Part shown: positions 1 to 6,000 of the stretch, one piece after another
Position numbering within the stretch: the stretch's first letter is position 1
Layout: every line of letters begins with the position of its first letter
Assembly (NCBI GenBank): GCA_965657825.1
Contig: CBFHQG010000104.1
Span: forward strand, 1-7,350
Length of the DNA stretch: 7,350 nucleotides
Reading direction: 5' to 3'
From: M55B157 sp965657825
GTDB lineage: Bacteria > Actinomycetota > Actinomycetes > S36-B12
Notes under the pieces: generated by a model
The model's input: only the letters and a program-made list of their open reading frames with translations
The model's database searches: none
What the model was told of the DNA's origin: nothing
Position numbers and translations under genes: made by a program

Positions 1-2845
1 TTTCCGCGTCGAACAGCAGCGTGAAGTCCTCACCGTCCTTGCCGATCTCGATCAAGATCTCCTGCAGCGTGAACCCCGAACCAGACAGGTTCACCGGGAT
101 GGACGCATCGAGTTCGAAGTTGCCTTCATCATCGAACCAGCCACTGGCGGTGATCGTGGTGTTGACCGAGACCCCGGTACCCAGATCGTTCATCACCGCC
201 CCGGAGAGGGTGACATCACCGGTGAGGTAGTACTGACCCCGCTCGGCTTGAATCTCGACTCCGTTGAGGAACACCGTCTCGGTGACGTCGAGTTCGTTAT
301 AGGCGAACCCGGTCAGTGACACCGCTTCCAACGAGATGCCGTTATAACTTCCGGTGTCGACGGACCCGCCAGTGTTGACCTGACCCATGACGACACCGTC
401 GGGGCTGTAGGCGACACAGCCGTAGGTCTCCAGTGTCGTGATGTCCGGAACGGGAACAGTGAAGTCGGCGCAGAACTCGATCTCGAACGCGTTATTGCCG
501 TTCAGCGCCGACAGATCAGGCAGCACGAGTTGGGGATTGGTGTCGCTGCGCTCGCCCTTCCAGATGGTGACGTCTGCATCAGACAGTGAAATTCCGGCGA
601 AGGTGATCGTCTCGGGTACCGTCGCATCCCATCGCGCCCACAGCAGATCGGTGGTGAAGGCACCGACGGTTTCCAGATCGGGGATGTTCGCATCATCGAA
701 GACGAAGTTGCCCTGCCCACCGATATAGATGGCGCTGTCATCACCACTGGGGCACTCATCGAGACCGGGCGGGCAGGTGTTACCCACACTGAAGGCACCC
801 TGATAACTCACATAACTCACACCGTTGGAGAAGTTCTGCCACTCCTGCATCGCAATCGACAGATCCCACGTCTCGACACCATCGACATCGCTGACGGTGC
901 CGGAGAAATCGGTCTCCGGGATGCTCAGCCCATCGAGGGGGCTGTAGAGGTTCGACGGAGTGGTGCCCGCTGCGGTGATCGTCCAGTTCTGTGAGTCGGT
1001 GTGCGAATACGTCACCGGCAGGGCGAAGGTCTCACCATCGCTATCGGAGAACACCAGCGTGGTCGTTCCCGAGATGGTCGTCGAATCCCCCGGCGTCGAA
1101 GAGGTCGTGTCGTCATCCGTCGGCGCCGGAGAAGGCGTGGGTGTCGGTGTCGGTGTCGGTGTGGGTGTGGGTGTGGGTGCCGGAGTCGGCGTCGTGTCGT
1201 CCTCACTCGCGGTCACCGATCGATCGGCGGTTGTCGGCCCGGGGATCGTCGAGGCCGGTTGGGATCCGGGGCCGGTGAACTCGAACAGTCCGCCGACCTT
1301 CGCGGCTCCACCGCTCAGTGGGATCCGTCCGCCTGCGGCTTCGGCTGGGAACGCCGCGAGCGCCCATGTCGGCAGGGACCCATCGGTGAAACTGCTGCGC
1401 TCGTAGTACCCGCGGACCGGAACGAGGGTGCCGTTGACGTCCATCGCCCCTGTCGCTACGAGATCGATACTGCCGGTGCCCGTTATCGGGCCGGCCAGTG
1501 TGATGACGCCATCCCCTGAGTGCATGCGGTAGGACATTTCGCGGTCGAACGACCAGTCCCTACCGGTGATGGGGACGAGCAGGTATTCGGTCCTGGCGCG
1601 CCAGGCATCACCTAGGTCGAGCAGGAGATGCCCGGGAGTGGTCACCGAGAGGGCGCCGGTGGTGCCGGTCTTGGTCAGGGTGAGTTTCGTTGTTCCACCG
1701 CCGAAGTCCCGGGTGCCCGGGAGACCCAGGATGGACCCTTTCGCGGAGGTGGCGCGCACGGTGTAGCGGTCCGGACCGGTGAATCCGACCTGAGTCTGGT
1801 AATCCACTTCATCGATGGACACTTGCCCGGGCGCATTCAGCGTCCACCGGGAACTGCCCGCACGCTCACCGACTGTTCCCGACATCTGCTTCGTTTCCAC
1901 GATGAGGCCATCGGTGCGCGGGACTTCCCAGCGACCGCCGTTGGACCCGGTGACCTTCGCCGTCCACGTGCGGGCACTCGCCACTTCGAGACGTGCCGGC
2001 ATCGTGAGGCGGGGTGTCTGGAGTGCCACGGTTGCCGATCCCCGCACCGTCGAAGCGGCCTGCGTGAGTCGAAGTTGAATGTCATCGATTCGTGCCCCAG
2101 GGGTTCGGACACCCTGATTCGTCGCGCCGATGACGCGCCAGGTCGTGGTCGTCGAACGCACCATCCGGCCTGTGGAGGGGTCATAGGCGGATTTGCCGGG
2201 GCTGCGTAGCCATCCCTCGACGCGGACCCGGGTGGTGGAGATCTTCACGAATCCATCGCCGGTCAACTCATAGTCACCGTTGCGATCGAGTCGGCCACGC
2301 AGGTTGACCGACGCACCGGTGCCCTTGGCCTTCAGCGACACCTTCCCGCCCCAGCCGCAGTCGGAGGGTTTCGCGACTACCCGCACGGTCTGCTGCCAGC
2401 TTCGTGACAACGTGGGATGTGCGGACAGAACTATGGTGACCGACCCGGCGAGTTTCCCCTGGGCGAAGGTGAGCGTGCCTTTCGCATCCGCGGGTTGGAT
2501 TGTCACACCGCCGAGGCGACCGCTTCCGGACACCACCGTGAGGGCTTTCGCGGTGCCATCCTTGCTTACTCTCGCAACAAGTTTCGTCTCACCGGGTCCT
2601 TGGATGCGCACTAAACCGCTCGGCAGCGTGGTCGGGCAGCTTCCCCCTGACAGGTCCACGATCTTCTGGCTGCGCGGTGGGCCTTCTGCTCCACCGCGGG
2701 CAGCCGTCAGTTCTCCCTGGGTCTGCACAGGTGCCTCCGTCGAGGACTCCTCGTCGGCGTATGCCCACGGCGCGGAGAGCAGCGGCACCAGCAGTGCGCT
2801 TGCTCCAACGACGGCAATATGACCAGTCCAGCGCCTGCGCATCAT
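1..2845 (-). CDS. Large exported beta-rich protein of unknown function, 3' end missing
   Basis: I do not recognise the family. The frame is open for 948 codons from the ATG at 2843-2845 to base 1 with no stop. An in-frame TAA about ten codons upstream limits the start to this ATG or the adjacent one at 2840-2842. Residues 1-30 are a Sec signal peptide. Residues 70-163 look like a beta domain bounded by Cys70 and Cys163. Residues 164-530 are Gly/Thr/Val-rich alternating sequence typical of beta sandwiches or solenoids. Residues 552-577 are a Pro-Thr linker flanked by Asp/Thr-rich stretches. Residues 590-948 form more acidic beta-rich modules with likely disulfides (Cys691/698 and Cys792/810). 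The part before the linker is basic and the part after is acidic. It lies 191 bp downstream of the protease gene on the same strand. A structural, adhesive or matrix role is inferred; no enzymatic motif is visible. Confidence 0.88.
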   Translation of the reverse strand, partial: MMRRRWTGHIAVVGASALLVPLLSAPWAYADEESSTEAPVQTQGELTAARGGAEGPPRSQKIVDLSGGSCPTTLPSGLVRIQGPGETKLVARVSKDGTAKALTVVSGSGRLGGVTIQPADAKGTLTFAQGKLAGSVTIVLSAHPTLSRSWQQTVRVVAKPSDCGWGGKVSLKAKGTGASVNLRGRLDRNGDYELTGDGFVKISTTRVRVEGWLRSPGKSAYDPSTGRMVRSTTTTWRVIGATNQGVRTPGARIDDIQLRLTQAASTVRGSATVALQTPRLTMPARLEVASARTWTAKVTGSNGGRWEVPRTDGLIVETKQMSGTVGERAGSSRWTLNAPGQVSIDEVDYQTQVGFTGPDRYTVRATSAKGSILGLPGTRDFGGGTTKLTLTKTGTTGALSVTTPGHLLLDLGDAWRARTEYLLVPITGRDWSFDREMSYRMHSGDGVITLAGPITGTGSIDLVATGAMDVNGTLVPVRGYYERSSFTDGSLPTWALAAFPAEAAGGRIPLSGGAAKVGGLFEFTGPGSQPASTIPGPTTADRSVTASEDDTTPTPAPTPTPTPTPTPTPTPSPAPTDDDTTSSTPGDSTTISGTTTLVFSDSDGETFALPVTYSHTDSQNWTITAAGTTPSNLYSPLDGLSIPETDFSGTVSDVDGVETWDLSIAMQEWQNFSNGVSYVSYQGAFSVGNTCPPGLDECPSGDDSAIYIGGQGNFVFDDANIPDLETVGAFTTDLLWARWDATVPETITFAGISLSDADVTIWKGERSDTNPQLVLPDLSALNGNNAFEIEFCADFTVPVPDITTLETYGCVAYSPDGVVMGQVNTGGSVDTGSYNGISLEAVSLTGFAYNELDVTETVFLNGVEIQAERGQYYLTGDVTLSGAVMNDLGTGVSVNTTITASGWFDDEGNFELDASIPVNLSGSGFTLQEILIEIGKDGEDFTLLFDAE
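1118..1189 (-). repeat. Pro-Thr codon repeat in the exported-protein gene
   Basis: Residues 553-576 read PTPAPTPTPTPTPTPTPTPT followed by PSPA, built from six-base CCG/CCC-ACA/ACT/ACG units. This is a flexible linker between the basic N-terminal half and the acidic C-terminal half, bordered by Asp-Asp-Thr clusters. The DNA units are nearly the same as those in the protease gene 2.7 kb upstream. Slippage would alter length in frame. Confidence 0.92.
2756..2845 (-). other. Sec signal peptide of the exported protein
   Basis: The N-terminus MMRRRWTGH is positively charged. A hydrophobic core follows (IAVVGASALLVPLLSA), then an A-x-A signal peptidase I site (WAYA, cut before DEESS) at residue 30/31. 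There is no lipobox cysteine and no twin-arginine consensus with the required following residues (RRRW-T-G), so Sec export and signal peptidase I cleavage are the best reading. It supports the chosen start codon. Confidence 0.88.
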
Positions 2846-2851
2846 GTTGTG

Positions 2852-2857
2852 ACGGTA
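2852..2857 (-). promoter_or_regulatory. Possible -10 element for a leaderless transcript
   Basis: On the minus strand TACCGT fits the actinobacterial -10 pattern TANNNT and ends six bases before the ATG at 2845. That spacing would put the transcription start on the A of the ATG. No purine-rich Shine-Dalgarno sequence precedes the start (CCGTCACAAC-ATG), which supports a leaderless reading. No good -35 hexamer is present at the expected distance (ACACAA), so the call is weak. Confidence 0.25.
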
Positions 2858-2884
2858 CTTGTCGGGGCTTTTTATTGTGTGGGT

Positions 2885-2900
2885 GGTCACGAGTGTGACC
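2885..2900. promoter_or_regulatory. Inverted repeat GGTCAC-N4-GTGACC upstream of the secreted-protein gene
   Basis: The perfect 6-bp arms GGTCAC (2885-2890) and GTGACC (2895-2900) flank four bases. The dyad is centred about 47 bp upstream of the ATG at 2845. If transcription starts at or near that ATG, this would place it just upstream of a -35 position, where an activator or repressor could bind. A weak hairpin is the alternative. A chance dyad of this size is not rare in GC-rich DNA. Confidence 0.3.
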
Positions 2901-2971
2901 TCGGTCGGTGAGGGTGCTATGGATCCGCGTCATCCGTGTGGGTCGACGGCACGGATCGTGTGATAACCGAA

Positions 2972-2994
2972 TGTCATGACAGAGTCGACTGTCA
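2972..2994. promoter_or_regulatory. Overlapping palindrome and inverted repeat, possible operator or weak hairpin
   Basis: TGTCATGACA (2972-2981) is a perfect 10-bp palindrome. Overlapping it, TGACAG (2977-2982) and CTGTCA (2989-2994) form a 6-bp inverted repeat around a 6-base spacer. The site lies 43 bp after the protease stop and about 130 bp before the next start. It could be a dimeric regulator site or a short hairpin in the protease mRNA; no U-run follows, so it is a poor intrinsic terminator. The regulator is unknown. Confidence 0.3.
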
Positions 2995-3036
2995 CGGTGC
3001 CGGCAGCCCCACCCCCCGAGCCGATAGAGATCCAGG

Positions 3037-6000
3037 TCAGCGACGTGCTTTGGCTTCGATCGCGATGGCCTTCGACCGTATGCCCGATTCGGTACTGAAG
3101 TACACATATGTCTTCTTGCCGGAGGTGCGACGCCAGGTGAAAGTGCCGTCCTCTTGAATCACCCGCCGGGCATTCCCGAGTTCGTAGGCTTTCTGGCCCG
3201 GCATTCTCACCGACGGCCTCACGATCTGCCCGCTGAGTCCTGTCGTGGAACCCGTCACATAAATGCGACGGGCATCGCGGCCTTCGCCCCGTGAACCAGC
3301 GATCATGATCGTCGGTGCGTCCTCGACATCTTCCTCGACTGTGATGCCGATGGTCAGGACCACTTCTTCGCCTGAGGCTGTCTGCCCGATCAGTTGCAAC
3401 ACTCGGTCGCCTGGCAGTACTTCAGCTGGCAATGACAGTTCGCTCTCCAAGCGACCCTGCGCATCCGTGGTCACTCCGCCTAGGTAGACGCTGGGCTGTT
3501 CAAGGACGGCCATGGTTCGAGCAGCGATCCCGCTGGTGGACACCAGCGGATCGAGGAAGACCTGCACGAGGGATTCCTCCGCGAAGCCGTTTCCTTGCAG
3601 CTGCAGCCCACCCGTTGTCGGCACCCGAAGCGCCCCTGAACCATCCAGGGGTCGAGGACGACCCTGGTCATCGTTTCCACCGAGATCCAACTCGAACCCG
3701 CTGCCTGCGATGCTGACCTGCTGGGTCGCAGGATCCGGTTGCACCTGGAGTTGCGCATCAGGTCGACCGCCCACGTGTCCTTGGGCCGAGCCTGGCTTCG
3801 GACGCTCCACGATCGGCACCGGAGCGGGTCGAGCCGGTGGCTGCGGCGCCGCACTCGGGCTCTCTGACGGGGCCTCTGGTGCCGGTGGCGCGGGTGCAGG
3901 AGCCGGAGTGGGTGTCGGAGTCGGTGTCGGAGTCGGAGTGGGTGTCGGCGTCGGCGTCGGTGTCGGAGTCGGAGTGGGTGTCGGCTCTGGCTCAGCCACC
4001 ATGACGCTCGTGATCGCGGAGCGCCCGAAACCAGAGGAACTGCGCGCTCGTACCTCCAGCGTGTACACCCCTGCGGGCACACTGTCGATCCGCACCGGGC
4101 TTGAGGCCGCCGTTCGGGTCGAGATGATGGTGGCACCGTCTCGCAGAACGACCTGATAGTCGGTGATTCCCGAAGCATCATCGAGCATGGGTGGCAACCA
4201 GGTTGCCTCGATGGTTGCCTGCTGAGCTACGGCTCGGAGGGTTCGCGGGGCGCCAGGGGCTGTCGTACTCGACAGGATCGCCATGTCTCCACCGCCCACG
4301 ACATTGTGAGCCACGATCGCGAAGTAGTAGGTCGTGCCCGGTGTCAGTCCTTCGACTGTGCACGCCCTCCAGGTCGGATCGATGTTTCCGGCGCACGTTC
4401 CTGCCGCCACCGGCGCATAGTTGGCATCCGGTTCCACCGACATGCTGACGCGGTAGTAGTCGATCTGAGCCCCGCCATCCCAGGGTTCCTCCCAGGTGAG
4501 AGTCACCTCGGTGGTCGTTGGCGTCGCTGAGGGACGCTCGGGCCTCGAGGGGGTGCCGGGCATCACCATCGTCTGCAGGGAGCCCTCCGCCGTGCCGCGG
4601 AATGTGACGCTGGTCGTTCGATTGGGATCGATGGGGTGGGATGCGACCAGAATGTAGTCACGCTGGATCAGCGCATCATCGATTAGCGAGAGAGTGACCA
4701 TCCCATTCGCATCCGTGACAGCCGGATTGCTCGATCGCAGGGATCCGGACCAGATTTGGCAGCCCCAGCCGCTGATCTCCCGTGGTTCTGAAGCACCGGG
4801 GAACGGTCGATAATTCTTGGAGTCCCAGCCGTATCCCGGCTCGCAGGTCACCGAGTTGTCCATGCCTTCGGTGATCAACGCTCCCTCGATGGGATCTTGC
4901 GAGTACGCATCCTCGACCCGAATCATGACCTGCCGTATGGCCGGAAGAGTCACTGTCACGGAATCGCCGCTGGGCCCTAGTGTCATTTTCCCGCCGACGA
5001 GCATGCCCACCGGTACCGACGGGGATGGTGAGGCTGGCCCTGGCATGCTCGGCGTCTGCACGTACAGGACACCGACACCCGCCGAGGCCTGCAGCGAATA
5101 CGCGCCCGAGGAATCCGTGGTCGCAATCACCGCCTCGGTTCCTGCTTGGTTGAATGCTCGTCCGTCCGGCAACCAGCGCACGCTCGCACCCGAAACCGGT
5201 GTCACTCCATCGGCCAGGACGACTGATCCTGACAGGGTCACCTTGTTCGATAGTTGCATGGACACGGTGGAGTTCTCGGGTGTCGCCCGGAAGGTCGCGC
5301 TCGTGGTTCGACTCGCATCCGTGGGATGGGTCGCCACAATGATGTAGTCGCGCTGGATCAGCGCGTCATCGATGACGGGGAGCGTCACCACTCCATCAGA
5401 ATTCGTGACCGCTGGATTCACTGATCGCAGGGCGACATCCCAGATCGTGCATCCCCCACCACCGATCGCCCGCGGCTCCAAAGCGCCGGGAAACACTCGA
5501 TAGGTCTTGGTATTCCACCAGTAGCCGGGCTCGCAGGTCACCGAGTTATCCATACCCTCGGTGATGCGCACCCCTGCAATGGGATCACCGGAGTCGGTAT
5601 CAGTCACTCGCACCTGGACATTTCGGATCGGCGGAAGCGTCAACGTGACTGATGATCCATTCACCCCGAGCGTCATTTTGCCGCCGACTGTCATGCCGAC
5701 GGGCACAAGAGGTGTCGGAGAGGATGCACCCTGTGAGGCGGGGGTCTGCAGATACAGCACCCCATCACCGGGTGAGGCCTGCAGCGAGTAGGCACCGGAC
5801 ATGTCGGTCGTCGTGATCACCGCATTTGATCCGGCTCCGTTGTATGCCAGGCCATCGGGTAGCCACCGCACACTCGCACCTGCTACCGGCGTTACACCAT
5901 CGGCGAGGACCACCGAACCTGACAGTGTGACCAGACTCGCCATCGACATCGTCACGCTCGAGTTCTGTGACGTAGCCCGGAACACGGCGCGTGTGCTGCG

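Larger units (their letters stand above)
2846..3036. other. Intergenic region between the two large genes
   Basis: These 191 bp separate the protease stop codon from the next start on the same strand. No open frame here looks coding. The region contains two inverted repeats and a possible leaderless promoter, listed separately. No GC hairpin followed by a T-run is seen on the minus strand after the protease stop, so read-through into the downstream gene cannot be excluded. Confidence 0.7.

Noticed and set aside
960..1406. Plus-strand open frame with a Gly-Val repeat
   Set aside because: It is the antisense reading of the Pro-Thr linker of the exported-protein gene; the minus-strand frame is far longer and has a signal peptide and protein-like composition.
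2280..2822. Plus-strand 180-residue open frame
   Set aside because: Lies wholly opposite the N-terminal part of the exported-protein gene; its composition (Ser/Pro/Arg-rich) is typical of antisense frames in GC-rich DNA.
2864..2873. GGGGC followed by TTTTT on the plus strand as an intrinsic terminator
   Set aside because: No complementary GCCCC arm lies upstream, and no plus-strand gene ends here.
3001..3030. C/G-rich run after the protease stop as a terminator
   Set aside because: No balanced stem and no T-run follow it on the minus strand.
3512..4156. Plus-strand open frame with a long Gly-Val repeat
   Set aside because: Antisense of the protease Pro-Thr linker and neighbouring sequence; no plausible start context or domain.
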